From Opisthorchis felineus (lineage: Eukaryota; Platyhelminthes; Trematoda; Opisthorchiida; Opisthorchiidae), in assembly GCA_004794785.1 (NCBI GenBank), contig SJOL01007707.1:932000-995999 (forward strand): a DNA stretch of 64,000 nucleotides, in the 5' to 3' direction. Positions 39,701 through 47,489 of this stretch are shown here, in pieces. The position numbers and the translations under genes are program-made. The notes under the pieces are model-generated. The model saw only the letters and a program-made list of their open reading frames with translations. It did not search any database and was not told the origin of the DNA. The first letter of the stretch is position 1, and each line of letters begins with the position of its first letter.

Positions 39701-42700
39701 TAGTTTGGTCGCAAATGCATGCCTGTTCGCGTTGTATGGGAGTGTCACCACAGACAATCAGACAGAGAACTATGTAAATGGTTATAGTGTATAACTGAAT
39801 TGTCCCCAGGAACCTAGTTAACATATGTGGAATCTGGATTGTCCTAGGTGTAACCGGCAGAAAGACATTCTGTTCGAAATAAAACGTTTAGAAATTCTTT
39901 TAACTGACACCACGTGGCTGATTGAGTGATAAGGAACAGCGCACATCGATTCTTCTAGTGCTATTCCCTACAACACGTTTTCGACGCCGCCATACCATTC
40001 CATACTCGCTTCTCTCAAGACCTCATCTCGGACGTTAGATTGTACGACAAATATCGCATTATGTGTGCAGCTGCCTCTATGCCTCTAGTGCAACAAATAT
40101 ATTGCACGCTTATGTTTGCGCATAATGAACTCGCCACCACTTGCGTCTGAGCACCGATTTTCTTCAAGACCATTCGACTCACCTTTCCATAGTCACTTAC
40201 GCATTCTGAACGATATTTCCACAAACAGTACTCCGAGACGGATCGCCCGCAAGTTTTCATATTCAGCTGTTTGGTATAAATTTGCCTTTTGAATGTGGTA
40301 GGTTGTCTTGTCTTTTAACGAGAAATTCTGCGCGTGCAGTAGCCGCCAGTATGGTAGCAGTAACAACAGGACTGGGGGACGTGGAAGTCTGGCTACTCAT
40401 TGCATACATCTGTAGTCCATAGGTTGTGTACGGTGGTCGGAGTCGCAGCAGAAAATGACAGCGGATAACGTAAGATGAGTGGGAATCACTGAAAATAATG
40501 GAAGTAAATACCGATAACACGAGAATATTGTCTATTGAGATGTTAGGGTCATTGGCTGCTTGACTTTGTCGTTTCGGGAGTACTTCCACTCATGAATGGA
40601 AATACCGGTTCTCCGATGGCTTAACCTCTCAGACAGTATGCACCAGCGCAGCCAAAACTCCAATTTCGTGTTCCGTCTCCAGGTTATGAATTCCCACTTT
40701 GCTATACCTTCAATTTGGAACGTGCTTCAGCAAAGAAGACTCGACGAGGCACGCAAAGCACACGACTGAGCCAGCGTAGTAGGTGCAGCAAGATGTAGTC
40801 ACCGATTGATTTACCGCTAAAAGTTATCAGTCGTTCAGCGTTTATCTTTCGATATTCTCATATTGCATGTGCACTGTTTCGAAGACACTGATAATCGAAC
40901 ATAAACACAGTGGCTAAGCTTCACAACCGCAAGGTATCACTGGACTCATCGAAGCGTCCTTGGCCCTGCGTTTCACGTCCGCCTCAAGGATGCACACTTG
41001 CCACAGTAAATGTAAACCAGCAGTTTAACTTGTTTACTCGTCCTTGTTTGATCCTTTTAATGTTGCTAAATCTCAGACGCAGGTACTGATGAAGTGACTT
41101 CGCAACCAAAGTCAACCACTTCATGGTTCCATTCATGAAATGAGGCGACCAATGATGCTTAGCCTCAATGCAGAAACCGTCTTAGGACACTAGGTGATGA
41201 AAATATGCTGTGAGATCCAGAACCCAATAAAAGCATTTGTAGATGTGCTTGCGGTTGTTTTCGACTGCGTTTCGTTGTCCTGCCACACTCATTTGCCCTG
41301 GGTATTTGCTTTCACCAAAATCGATAATATACATCACTCAATGGCCGAACGGCAGTCGAGCGCTTCGTAATTTATCTAAAATTTGGTTGTTTTCCACTAT
41401 CCACCTCAATTGACCCTAAGTTAATCCCATGCCAGATGCGTGAAATACCAGTGCTCAATAGTTTGTTCCTATAAACGTCGCATGGCACAAATACATTAAG
41501 GTTGTACTCACTCTTACTGCACAAACTGTTTTGTTTCACTGTGATGTTCAGGTTTGGTGGGGGCCCAGTTCTCCGAAATCCTTCACCTTGCTCCGTGTGT
41601 CACGAGGCAATCATAATTAGACAACGAAGCGAGCTTCAAACATTTGAAAAAGTGAGTTGAAAAGTACATTTTAGGACTATGATTGGTGGTTCATCCATCC
41701 ACAGTTTAAGGTTCGTTCGATGTGGGACTTCCTTGGGCAGATAGAGGCCTGATACAATGCTTAGGTAATAGGTATATCTGCCGGTGAACTCCAAGCAATA
41801 TTTGCGTTCAATGGTCAGTAAAATAACTGGGTGCTGTCAGTGCTGACTGTACTTTGTCATGACGGCGGTAAAAACCTTGGAATCTGGCTTTTTCTGTAAT
41901 GTGCACCACGGACTCCACTCCGTACTGTGTCCTTGTCCTGATTGCGAGTATTCTTGTGGTTGCCGCAATCTGCATATCGATGTTCTTTGCCACCTTTTCC
42001 ATATACGGACCAAAAAACATTCAGATGGAGTGCATTCAATGTCTGACCAAAAATCTGATACCACAATCCTACCGGACAGCACCCATTCTCGGGATATTTT
42101 TAAAGTGGACATAGACAAATGCGGATACAGACATGTCAGTTGGAAGCTTATTTTCTTCCACAATTTCTCTTTTTATAACACCTTCCGACCTAGAGAGGCC
42201 GATCCTTCTGGCTCGTTGAATATCCGGACAAGGCGAGCATTTCCCGTTCACATCCTCACAACTTTAACTGCTAAAGCGTCCGTCGTCTAGTGTTGTTACA
42301 TGTCCATGGATCGAAGCATTCGAGTGGGCCGTAGGTGAAGGTTTCCGCGATCCTCACTCAGCTATACACTTCGGCTCCTCATATGGAAACGCATGAGTCT
42401 GGTCACTTGCTTCGCTTTTCTGTAGCATCCTTTCTGTGGCTTTGAAATGCTAATTTTGAAAGTACCCCAAGCTTTCAACAAGAGGCATTTAGCATATCCT
42501 GCGGCCGCGCGTGCACCACCAAACAGGGACTGAAGCATAACACTCATGCAACGATTTTCACCTTACTCTGGCGATAAGCTTGCATCCAATTCACCTTATT
42601 GCGGACGTCTTGGCTTCTAAATCGATCGAGTTAGAATTTTCCTCCGTGGAACTTGACCGTTAAATGAACGGGAGTCTACAAATCAGCAAGCTGCCTTTGA

Positions 42701-45700
42701 ATTTTAGGGTTTTAGAGAGATCGCTCCCCTTGATACCGCAAGGGACCACTTGGTTGTATATTGTTGGGATTATTTCACGGGGACCAGAAGAATCCACTAA
42801 GTCGTCTGTTTTTCACCTAAAGTATTTGGGTTTGGGCCATCAGGTAGTACTAGAAACCCGGAGAGTCATCCAGATCACCCAAGTCAAAGGGCGAATAGTT
42901 TGTAACGAATATTACTCCTTCCAAATATCGCATCATATCTACAGTTTTCTAGCGCTGGTATAATGGGTCACTTGGCTAGAATACTACTCTATATCTCTGC
43001 ATCATGTTTCAAACTTCAATGCGGAGAAAACATTAGCATCTTCTTTTTTGAATCAATCAATGTGAGGTAGATATTCTCCACTCTGTTTGATGGATCGATG
43101 CCTGCAGGAAAATCATCAGTCAGCAGTTCACGCGCACTTATTTTGCAACAATCATAGTATGCCACAACTCCTCCAGTTCTTTTTTCAGCCTGTTTCCTTT
43201 GGCGAAGAAAGTTTGAATACCCATGACATATCGCTGGAAAGTGATTAGTAAGGCTTAGAACACTTATGCTCCCAATATCGTTGGGTCTGCTTCCATTCTC
43301 GATCCCTTCTGAGTGCATCCCAGTTACTTGGTTCAAACAGAAGCAGCAATTATGTTAGGCACTCTGTTATAGCATTTTCCCTGTGTACGAAAGGATGTCA
43401 CGGACTTCAACATCTTACCCGAAATTAAGCTATATGTCTTCCTCTTTGCTTCTGTGATTGCCTTGCATACCTTTATCTCCTTGAAAAGAACTTTTGTCCC
43501 AGAATTGATAATTCCTGAAATGATGGGATACCTCAGTTGAGATGAAAGAGAATTCGAGCGTTTACGCATATTTGGTACAGTGGTAGGTTTGTCCCTTCTA
43601 CCCTCTCCATGTTTATTCACGTCCTGTTAGTACTGTGCCCTCAGAAATACTATGATTTAACACCTTCAGGAGTAATGCAAACCACAGACAGTCAAACACG
43701 CATACAGTCCAATGAGATTACCGACAGAAGCTGTCTTCTGTTTTCTGAGGAAGATGATATTTGTAGACGAATCAGGTTGAGTCGATTCTATGTGGATACA
43801 AAGTGTTTCTATGAGTAACACGAACACAATATGTTTAATGGTAGTGAGTACAAACCGCAACATTGTTAACAGTGTGGGAGCGTATTTTTGCGCGTTTCAA
43901 GACAAAATTCCTCACTAGTGTTTTTAGGATGGCCAGCACACAATTAGACAAATCTGCTATGTATTTTGCTGCGTATAATATGACTTGGATCTTGGTCCAC
44001 TTAGTTTTACCGATCCCTGGTAAAAATCCATTTGGTTACTACCCGTGTCTCATCACTATCATCTTTACGAGGGCCGTAGTAATGTCCTTCGGACTCATCA
44101 GGTAACCATAGTCCCCGAGTTCCCGTCAACCGTACTTCCTTCTAGGACGCCAAATTTTATCTAGTGGAATTATGTACTCATTTGCAAATTTACTTGGTGT
44201 TAGCGACAGACTCAGTCAAATTTCAACTGAGTCCATTTTTAAATGGCGATGGCAGTGTCTTCCCGAATTCTCGGAGAACGGTTATGCATACGTACTCTTC
44301 AAAGGTTCCGTAAAACAACCGTGTTATCTTGTTCGAAACTACTTTGATTCCTTTTCAGTTATTCAAACAATGTGAGCCGGTAATGGAGTCGTGTGGCATC
44401 TATGCAGTCAGCAATGCTTGGTTTGATTTCTGGAAGGACTTTGTGGAAGGAAAAAGTTTAAGTAAGTTTTTGTGACCATTCTCATAGTTCCTACCGATTA
44501 TTTTGCGTGCAGTCCGCTCATCCTCCACCCTTACCTTTTCCTCTTTGTAGTCGCTCCCGGACCGATAGACAACAACGATATTGTGGACTACCGGTCATCG
44601 AGATCCTACTTCAATAATTCCTTGTTTAGCTCTAGGCAGACGCTGTCCACTCAACCTCGGCTGAAGGAAAGTGTATCGTATAGCGAATTGTTTGAAGAAT
44701 GCTGGGTAATGTTGCGCGATATTTATGGTGGTGGGCCCGCAGTCTGTCTCCGAGCTGCGTCCGGTTGCATTTCAATAACACCGACAGATGAAGATGAACC
44801 AAATGGGTCACTTGCAGTGAATCAGTCAGTATTAACTGTTTCTCCATCAAACGCTTCACTGTTGTCTATTTCCGATCGAGGAGACAGTCCGGATTCGAGT
44901 CACACGCAGCCCCCACTGACGAATGACAGTCCACCACACTCTTGGGTTAGTTTATTTAAAGTCATGTCTTTTGGCGCCCTTTGTATAGCGTACGTGTCTA
45001 ATGAATTTATCATGGGGGAGGGTCGTTACACTTCGCTGAATAAAGATTACGTTGGCGATAGTTACTTGACCGTTTTTTGAGGGTTCTCTACTGTTGTACG
45101 CACACCAATCATTTAAGGCACAAGATACAAAGTCCTGAGTAATCCATCATTGGATGCTTATCGTTGATAGTGAGTGGTCCAAAAATATCAATAGACGACA
45201 CCTTATTTAGGCCCCGTCATGTTTGATCACTGAAGTGCACATGATTCATTACGGTTTAAGAAATAAAAATGCGGAATACGCATCGGCCAGTTCAACAAAG
45301 TGATATTTACCTACAAGAAGGGAGTGTATATTTACGAGCGGAAACGTCGGAATACAAACATCTGCACTTGGTTCTTGTTTGAGTATATCCCCTTAGCTTT
45401 TGTGCGTCATAGTGTGCCCTTCTGCACAATATGTTTTTATGGTTGTCAGTGGCTTGCCAAGGGTTCTTGTGTTATTTGATCATTCTCAATCGTGCCATAG
45501 CTGGATCATCACGGTAAGCTTTTCCGCGTGTCATCTGGAATTGTATTCACGTGGTATAGCATCATGCGGCAACCAAGTTGATTAGCTTTAGTTCAGCCGA
45601 CCAGTTGAGTTGAGGTTATGATCTCTTTCCTAGTTCATTGTACATTTATTTCGGTCGAACAAAATCGTTTGTCAATAATACTCCATCACCACAATCTGGC

Positions 45701-47489
45701 AACTGGCTTTTTTGATGGTTTTCAGCGTTATTTCGCCGGCGAAGGTGCTTCTTTCTTTGTCGTTGACTTGATAAACTATGGTACGCACAGGCGTTTCCAA
45801 TATGTGGCGCGTAAGCACATGCATCTGCGAGTAATTGATGTGGTGTCACAGTACGGTTATCAGCCATAGGCCGAAATGCTATCTAATCGGTGTAATTACA
45901 ACCCGTTTTGATGTCTCAGTCGATTTTAAACATCTGGGGTCTAACAGTTGAATCATGTTCAGAGGACATGACTGATGGTTTGAAACGGTGATCGGGCTGT
46001 TGGGGATTCAGTGTGTATTTTTGAAAGTCTAAACCAGGTATTCCCAACCGTAGAGAATTCCCTCTTAAGGAGCGGAATCCAAGGTTTTCGGAGAGACTCG
46101 GTGACCACAAGTTTTCAGGCTTTATATGGGTTGTGGGTCAGTTTCATCTGATATTTGTAGTCCATATTTATGAATTGTAACGAACGGTATTTCTGTGCTG
46201 AAAATCGACCACTTGAGTGAGACCACTTCAAGTGGGGGAATGGCCCTGATTCATGTAGTAATGGTAAAATTCATTGGGTAAGGAGGTTACTCAACACCCT
46301 TCCTCAGTGTACTTAGAGGACTGTCGGAGTGTTTTTAAACATTTGCACGACAGGTTTCCTCCAAGGTGGTATTTTAGTCACCTCGTCCATCCCCCTGGGA
46401 GGCTACCTAATGTCGAATGCAGGACAGTCGAGGCATCGAATAACGTAGACTCTGTACATTTACTCTACTCTCTGCGATCCTGTAGTCGCCAAAGCGGTTG
46501 CAACTGGAGTTTGTTTTGTAGGTAACGTCATGAAGTCTCATGTTGACTTTCAGACTACAAAGACTAAGAAGGTAAAAGATAGTCGTTCAGCTGTAACATC
46601 CTTTAGGCCCGTAGCCGCTATGCGACCCGAAGGAAGCAGGAGGGCTGAGGTACTGTCAAGCCTAGATAGGTGCAGTAGAGATGCAGAGGTTGGGCTCGAA
46701 CCGCAGAGCTTCCGGTCAGTAAGTTTGTGCCTTAACCACTGAGCTATCTCGGGCTCTAAGAATGCTGCTTCCAACGGCAACCCGCAGCTACCCGTGGTAG
46801 CACATTTACCGTGTTACCAACAAAGTTCAACCAAATGGTGTTTTCGTTAATATGTGACAGTTCTCAGACCGAAAACTGAATTAATGTGCTCTCGGTTCAT
46901 TGTCTTTCAGGTACACCAAGGTGCAGGTGATTCTGCGCCCAGTCACATATATACTAGTCCTTTACTGGCCTCCAAGACGGACACGAAAGTGCTGTCCATC
47001 AATGGTGACACGGAATCCGGCATATACAGCAACGATCGAGTGAGTTACACGACTCTATCTATCAAAGAGGACTACGCCGATGGCGATCGATCATCATTCT
47101 CCGACAGCCTGAGCTATCTGGATGTTTCATATCGCTCCCACTCTGTAGAAAATTTGATGTTCGTCACTGAAAAGACGGATTGGAAACAGCCTTTGTCACC
47201 ATCCACATCAACTACCATCAACGGATTTTCAAACAGTCTCTACACCCATTCTATGGAGCACTTACTTCTGCGTAACCAGCAGCAGCGGGTATCTTCATCC
47301 GTGTTCGGAGTGGCAGGTGATGGACCGAACAAGCTCTCAAGGTCATCCCACGTCAAAGGACAAAGAACAAATAGTAATAATAATCACCTCGTGACTGATG
47401 TTTGTAACAATACGGACACTGTACGGAGCAATGTATCTTGTCATAATAACGTTTATCACAAACGCCCTCGACTATCGGTGAAGCCTTGA
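6563..47489 (+). CDS. USP20/USP33: USP20/USP33-type ubiquitin carboxyl-terminal hydrolase, 3' part of gene (12 exons; N-terminus off-window)
   Basis: Cysteine protease that removes ubiquitin from substrates. Join: 6563-6757, 11861-11964, 18932-19347, 26854-26958, 28807-28981, 30624-30808, 37532-37595, 38745-38938, 41552-41651, 44359-44461, 44551-44945, 46911-47489. Every intron is GT...AG, all phases agree, and the sum is 2 leading bases plus 870 codons and a stop. Visible order: low-complexity insert; zinc-ribbon pairs CLSC and CERC; catalytic His in GGGHYVTY; Asp box WYEFDD; two DUSP domains, each ending GGGP; a Ser/Asn-rich tail. This order (split catalytic domain followed by two DUSPs) is diagnostic of USP20/USP33. 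USP4/11/15 carry the DUSP at the N-terminus instead. ZnF-UBP and the catalytic Cys box were not found and should lie upstream. The tail after DUSP2 is much longer than I know from vertebrate members. USP20 and USP33 cannot be separated here. Confidence 0.93.
6815..7190 (+). repeat. Diverged hammerhead-type repeat
   Basis: Shares GTTGGCGAAAT at its start, GATATTCGAGAC, then GCGCCTACC...AAGAAGGACG and GATGCCGAAG (7058-7105), and CAGCAACCTTATGAATAGTG with the 29096 family. The core CTGATGA has decayed to CAGAGGG. Part of it is inverted, like the palindrome at 29031. USP intron 1. Confidence 0.65.
7217..7400 (+). mobile_element. tRNA-derived SINE
   Basis: The tRNA-like head has an A-box region GGCTCAGTGGTTAAGGCG and B-box region GTTCGAACATG. 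The shared body follows: CATCTCGACTGCTCCTGTCT, and CACCGAAAGGCTACA near the end. Same family as the copies at 11425, 46553 and 51976. It lies in USP intron 1 in sense. Confidence 0.85.
8700..8760 (-). ncRNA. Decayed hammerhead-like motif
   Basis: The minus strand reads CTTGATAAAAACCCTCCGAA, then ACGGTCGAAACGTTGAG, resembling CTGATGA-hairpin-GAAACGTT of short PLE hammerheads with mutated boxes. Probably not active. Confidence 0.35.
9675..9715 (+). ncRNA. Decayed hammerhead-like motif
   Basis: CTGGATAAAAGCCCTCCGAG, then AGGATTGAAACGTTTCAATC: a CTGATGA-like start, a CCCTCCGAGAGGA-type hairpin and GAAACGTTT. The first box is damaged. Same motif class as the one at 8700. Confidence 0.35.
11425..11612 (-). 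mobile_element. tRNA-derived SINE
   Basis: On the minus strand: GAGATGGCTCAGTGGTTTTG head, TGGTTCCAACCC B box, then the family body with CATCTCGACTGCTCCTGTCT and ACCGAAAGGGTGCTACAGCT. It lies in USP intron 1, antisense. Confidence 0.85.
11861..11964 (+). CDS. USP20/USP33: USP exon B: first half of zinc ribbon
   Basis: Acceptor ttccacag, donor GTATGT. It encodes [19 protein letters not shown], the conserved USP20/33 strand that leads into the first CxxC of the catalytic-domain zinc ribbon. It ends in phase 0 after CKN. Confidence 0.92.
11965..14894. other. USP intron 2, left part, nothing recognised
   Basis: Open frames at 12958-13173 (both strands) show no family match and no splice context. 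Confidence 0.55.
14895..15000 (-). repeat. Diverged hammerhead-type repeat fragment
   Basis: The minus strand reads CAAGAAGGACGAAACCGGTC, then GTGGGGTGTCGAAAA, matching the 29243 ribozyme 3' half. The CTGATGA box is replaced. USP intron 2. Confidence 0.6.
15750..16240 (+). pseudogene. LINE RT C-terminal fragment (CR1/RTE-like)
   Basis: Plus strand: [70 protein letters not shown], matching the RigKAxxaFxxL...TKlxVYxaxvlptLLYGxEtW...h.rxLxxFH end of these RTs. At least two stops. USP intron 2. Confidence 0.78.
16710..17186 (-). pseudogene. PLE reverse transcriptase C-terminal fragment
   Basis: A 158-codon open frame on the minus strand. [16 protein letters not shown] is followed by [40 protein letters not shown] and DKRGAGKGL, the conserved stretch after the YVDD motif of PLEs (LPFLDxxxxR...VYRKxTxTxxYLxFxSxHP...K). 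YVDD itself appears as RFDNT, so the RT is inactive. It lies in USP intron 2. Confidence 0.8.
17187..18931. other. USP intron 2, right part, nothing recognised
   Basis: No motif, repeat pair or exon-like frame stands out. Confidence 0.55.
18932..19347 (+). CDS. USP20/USP33: USP exon C: ribbon exit, linker and hydrophobic segment
   Basis: Acceptor tttgttccag, donor GTGAGT, ends in phase 2. The opening [15 protein letters not shown] is the typical strand after the first CxxC (F/LxDLSL). A polar, Ser/Asn-rich linker of about 90 residues follows. It ends in a basic-hydrophobic segment, [13 protein letters not shown] then [12 protein letters not shown], at the position where vertebrate members carry their FIxxYIRRF segment. 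The hydrophobic stretch is about 18-20 residues long. Confidence 0.9.
20400..20890. repeat. Two diverged hammerhead-type repeats, opposite orientation
   Basis: The minus copy (20660-20400) keeps AAGAAAGGCGAAACCGGTCG, with CTGATGA changed to CTAGTGA. The plus copy (20640-20890) keeps GTGCCTAC, then CTGGTGAGCCTCGAGAAAG and CGACTGTCGAAGA, with the GAAA box lost. The copies share their outer end at about 20640-20660, so they sit back to back. USP intron 3. Confidence 0.65.
23028..23232 (-). mobile_element. Hammerhead-bearing tRNA-derived SINE, minus copy
   Basis: Read on the minus strand it begins with a tRNA-like head. The A box TAGTGGTAACACGC lies at 23221-23208 and the B box GGAGTTCAAACCCC at 23185-23172. 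The hammerhead core and a 3' tail through GGACTCACCAGAATAATTAC to about 23028 follow. The pol III promoter plus hammerhead layout matches Sm-alpha-type retroposons of flatworms. Confidence 0.8.
23114..23153 (-). ncRNA. Hammerhead core in SINE (minus copy)
   Basis: On the minus strand: GCACTG, CTGATGA, GCTC/GAGC hairpin with loop TAATAA, GAAA, CTC, then CAGTGC. Compared with the plus copy, the stem III region is shortened to CTC, so this copy is probably inactive. Stem I and stem II are intact. Confidence 0.7.
23272..23466 (+). mobile_element. Hammerhead-bearing tRNA-derived SINE, plus copy
   Basis: Same family as the copy just to the left, in opposite orientation and head to head. The B box GGGGTTCGAACCCC is intact (23305-23318), but the A box region is truncated or decayed at the 5' end. 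The hammerhead and the 3' tail match the left copy nearly base for base up to TGTGAATATGAAC at 23466. Confidence 0.8.
23337..23381 (+). ncRNA. Hammerhead core in SINE (plus copy)
   Basis: Stem I GCACTG (23337-23342) and CAGTGC (23376-23381) are perfectly complementary. Between them lie CTGATGA, a GCTC/GAGC hairpin with loop TAACAA, GAAA, CTCGAC, and TC before the cleavage site. The stem III hexamer is probably a mutated CTCGAG palindrome, as one base breaks the symmetry. Activity is doubtful because of that mutation. Confidence 0.75.
23590..24250 (-). pseudogene. LINE endonuclease fragment (CR1-like)
   Basis: The minus strand reads [23 protein letters not shown] near 24200-24130 (endonuclease start with its KxxVxALxEtR strand; the catalytic Glu is lost). 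It continues [14 protein letters not shown], then [14 protein letters not shown] and MRGADC near 23730-23620. In intact copies this is TWMHPRSxHWHLxDYVxVRRRD...GADCWTDH. Multiple frame breaks. USP intron 3. Confidence 0.7.
24260..26853. other. USP intron 3, right part, nothing recognised
   Basis: Only short frames; no family motif seen. Confidence 0.55.
26854..26958 (+). CDS. USP20/USP33: USP exon D: second half of zinc ribbon
   Basis: Acceptor attcttttctag, donor GTACGT. It encodes [11 protein letters not shown] followed by [12 protein letters not shown], the USP motif with the second CxxC of the zinc ribbon. It ends in phase 2. Confidence 0.95.
26959..28806. other. USP intron 4, nothing recognised
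   Basis: A 97-codon frame at 27544-27837 and its neighbours lack splice signals consistent with the USP phases. Confidence 0.55.
28807..28981 (+). CDS. USP20/USP33: USP exon [13 protein letters not shown] box
   Basis: Acceptor gtccatttcag, donor GTGAGT. It contains [13 protein letters not shown] and [16 protein letters not shown], the QQD-distal core strands of USP catalytic domains. It ends in phase 0 before the His-box exon. Confidence 0.96.
29031..29182. repeat. Large palindrome beside tandem hammerhead repeat
   Basis: Arms of about 63 bases (29031-29093 and 29120-29182) are near-perfect reverse complements. Both begin or end at CGAAATACA/TGTATTTCG and contain CCTGGAACCCAGCTGAATCT. The spacer is 26 bases. 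Transcribed RNA would form a long hairpin directly before hammerhead copy 1. Confidence 0.85.
29243..29285 (+). ncRNA. Hammerhead ribozyme, minimal stem III, copy 1
   Basis: All conserved core parts are present in order. Stem I strand GCCTAC (29243-29248), CTGATGA (29249-29255), stem II GCCC/GGGC with loop CAAGAA, GAAA (29270-29273), self-complementary CCGG, then TC with predicted cleavage after 29279. Stem I closes with GTGGGC (6 pairs, one G-U). A near-absent stem III is the known form of PLE-associated hammerheads, which are thought to work as dimers. It lies in sense within USP intron 5, about 260 bases after the donor. Confidence 0.88.
29550..29592 (+). ncRNA. Hammerhead ribozyme, minimal stem III, copy 2
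   Basis: Identical core to the copy 307 bases upstream: GCCTAC, CTGATGA at 29556-29562, GCCC/GGGC hairpin, GAAA, CCGG, TC, GTGGGC. Sequence identity extends over the whole repeat unit up to the N gap. Two ribozymes in tandem and in the same orientation match the arrangement reported for PLE terminal repeats. Confidence 0.88.
29602..29714. other. Assembly gap (113 Ns)
   Basis: A run of N immediately after the second tandem hammerhead unit. The true size may differ, and a longer array of units is a likely cause of the assembly break. Confidence 0.99.
29740..29995 (+). repeat. Two diverged direct repeats of a second hammerhead-like type
   Basis: A block starting ACGCACTGATGATGTCACC near 29746 recurs, diverged, near 29911 as ACGCACTAACGATGTC. 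The first copy reads CTGATGA, a TCACC/GGTGA hairpin and GAAACGTTT, the layout of short hammerheads common in PLEs of many animals. The second copy has lost the core (CTAACGA, GAATC). Both continue with a similar GCCAATTGCC-type flank. Confidence 0.5.
30624..30808 (+). CDS. USP20/USP33: USP exon F: catalytic His and Asp boxes
   Basis: Acceptor ctctccag, donor GTATGT. It encodes [25 protein letters not shown] and [12 protein letters not shown], ending EAYILFYR. The catalytic histidine is codon 30681-30683 and the Asp lies in FDDD. Both acidic and basic members of the triad present in the window are intact, so the domain looks functional. Confidence 0.97.
30809..32930. other. USP intron 6, left part, nothing certain
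   Basis: The 182-codon frame at 32332-32880 is not recognised and lies beside the Tigger relic, so it may be transposon flank. Confidence 0.5.
32236..32267. repeat. Short tandem duplication
   Basis: CACATTTACGGTCA occurs twice in direct succession. Confidence 0.8.
32940..33690 (+). pseudogene. Tigger/pogo-family DNA transposon relic (CENP-B-like transposase)
   Basis: Motifs occur in order across several frames. VYAWLIQK and [15 protein letters not shown] (CENP-B-type HTH, near 33010-33090) come first. [12 protein letters not shown] (33140-33170) follows, then [12 protein letters not shown] (33250-33295, the ADETGLFYxLLPN site with the first catalytic Asp replaced), [21 protein letters not shown] (33540-33570, second catalytic Asp) and EPIFLPPNT (33590-33620). 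Frameshifts and stops make it dead. Terminal inverted repeats were not located. USP intron 6. Confidence 0.82.
33700..35999. other. USP intron 6, middle part, nothing recognised
   Basis: A poly-G run lies at 35343-35352. The 147-codon minus frame at 35458-35901 has no family match. Confidence 0.5.
36000..36181 (-). repeat. Truncated hammerhead-type repeat
   Basis: The minus strand starts exactly in the ribozyme 3' half (CGAAACCGGTCGTGGGTTGT) at 36181 and continues through AGCAAC, ATATCGTACCAACTGATACA and TTCAGTTGAAGAATATCG to a CGCAAATGAGTGTACTTTT end. The 5' half is absent. A starting point inside the ribozyme might reflect insertion of a cleaved RNA, but ordinary truncation is as likely. 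USP intron 6. Confidence 0.65.
37532..37595 (+). CDS. USP20/USP33: USP exon G: linker between catalytic domain and DUSP1
   Basis: A 64-base micro-exon with acceptor ttacttccag and donor GTGAGT. It completes the split Arg codon of exon F and encodes [20 protein letters not shown], matching the charged KSSEEAxxERR-type linker of the family. Its length (1 mod 3) is exactly what the flanking phases need. Confidence 0.85.
38745..38938 (+). CDS. USP20/USP33: USP exon H: first part of DUSP1
   Basis: Acceptor tcttcgctag, donor GTGAGT. It contains [20 protein letters not shown], the DUSP signature (xxWLxxFxxFAEPGPIxN), then the [14 protein letters not shown] strand. It ends in phase 2. Confidence 0.95.
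38939..41551. other. USP intron 8
   Basis: Holds one short hammerhead-family relic near 39.5 kb and otherwise nothing recognised. Confidence 0.55.
39525..39630 (-). repeat. Short relic of hammerhead-type repeat
   Basis: TTCTTCAGCTGAATTTGTTG and GCCCGCCTCATTTTTCA match the body of the 36046 and 29400 copies. No ribozyme core. USP intron 8. Confidence 0.5.
41552..41651 (+). CDS. USP20/USP33: USP exon I: end of DUSP1
   Basis: Acceptor gatgttcag, donor GTGAGT. It begins with FGGGP, the DUSP end motif, followed by a CSVCHE cysteine pair and a charged helix ending FEK. Vertebrate USP20/33 has an equivalent CxxC after the first DUSP. Confidence 0.92.
41652..44358. other. USP intron 9, nothing certain
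   Basis: Overlapping frames on both strands at 41808-42290 show no family match. A short sequence near 44105-44160 resembles the reverse of the hammerhead repeat flank (CCCCGAGTTCCCGTCAACC). Confidence 0.5.
44359..44461 (+). CDS. USP20/USP33: USP exon J: start of DUSP2
   Basis: Acceptor ccttttcag, donor GTAAGT. It encodes [19 protein letters not shown], aligned with the YCISMQWFREWESFVKGK-type start of the second DUSP. It ends in phase 1; the following intron is only 89 bases. Confidence 0.93.
44551..44945 (+). CDS. USP20/USP33: USP exon K: rest of DUSP2 and start of tail
   Basis: Acceptor ctctttgtag, donor GTTAGT. It starts [10 protein letters not shown] (the DUSP PGPIDN signature) and reaches IYGGGPAV at about 44722-44743, closing DUSP2. 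About 65 polar residues rich in Ser, Asp and Pro follow. The frame stays open past the donor to a stop at 45078-45080, so an unspliced isoform ending there is possible. Splicing to exon L is favoured because the phase fits and exon L is a long open frame. Confidence 0.9.
46553..46757 (-). mobile_element. tRNA-derived SINE
   Basis: On the minus strand: CGAGATAGCTCAGTGGTTAA head with A box, GGTTCGAGCCC B box, family body, and the tail ACAGCTGAACGACTATCTT. It lies in USP intron 11, about 150 bases before the last exon, antisense. Confidence 0.87.
46911..47489 (+). CDS. USP20/USP33: USP exon L: C-terminal tail and stop
   Basis: Acceptor attgtctttcag, stop TGA at 47487-47489. It encodes 192 residues rich in Ser, Asn, Thr and Tyr. 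A short motif appears twice (HSVENLMF and HSMEHLLL), and the end is basic ([10 protein letters not shown]), resembling a nuclear localisation signal. No domain is recognised. The join to exon K is by phase 0. I know of no comparable tail in vertebrate USP20/33, so this part is inferred from splicing and frame only. Confidence 0.75.
   Translation, partial: VHQGAGDSAPSHIYTSPLLASKTDTKVLSINGDTESGIYSNDRVSYTTLSIKEDYADGDRSSFSDSLSYLDVSYRSHSVENLMFVTEKTDWKQPLSPSTSTTINGFSNSLYTHSMEHLLLRNQQQRVSSSVFGVAGDGPNKLSRSSHVKGQRTNSNNNHLVTDVCNNTDTVRSNVSCHNNVYHKRPRLSVKP

Noticed and set aside
41808..42290. Cluster of overlapping frames on both strands
   Set aside because: No motif on either strand and no repeat relationship seen; probably a stop-poor stretch.
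44946..45080. Read-through extension of USP exon K to a stop
   Set aside because: Kept only as a possible isoform: the GTTAGT donor and phase-0 fit to the long exon at 46911 make splicing more likely.
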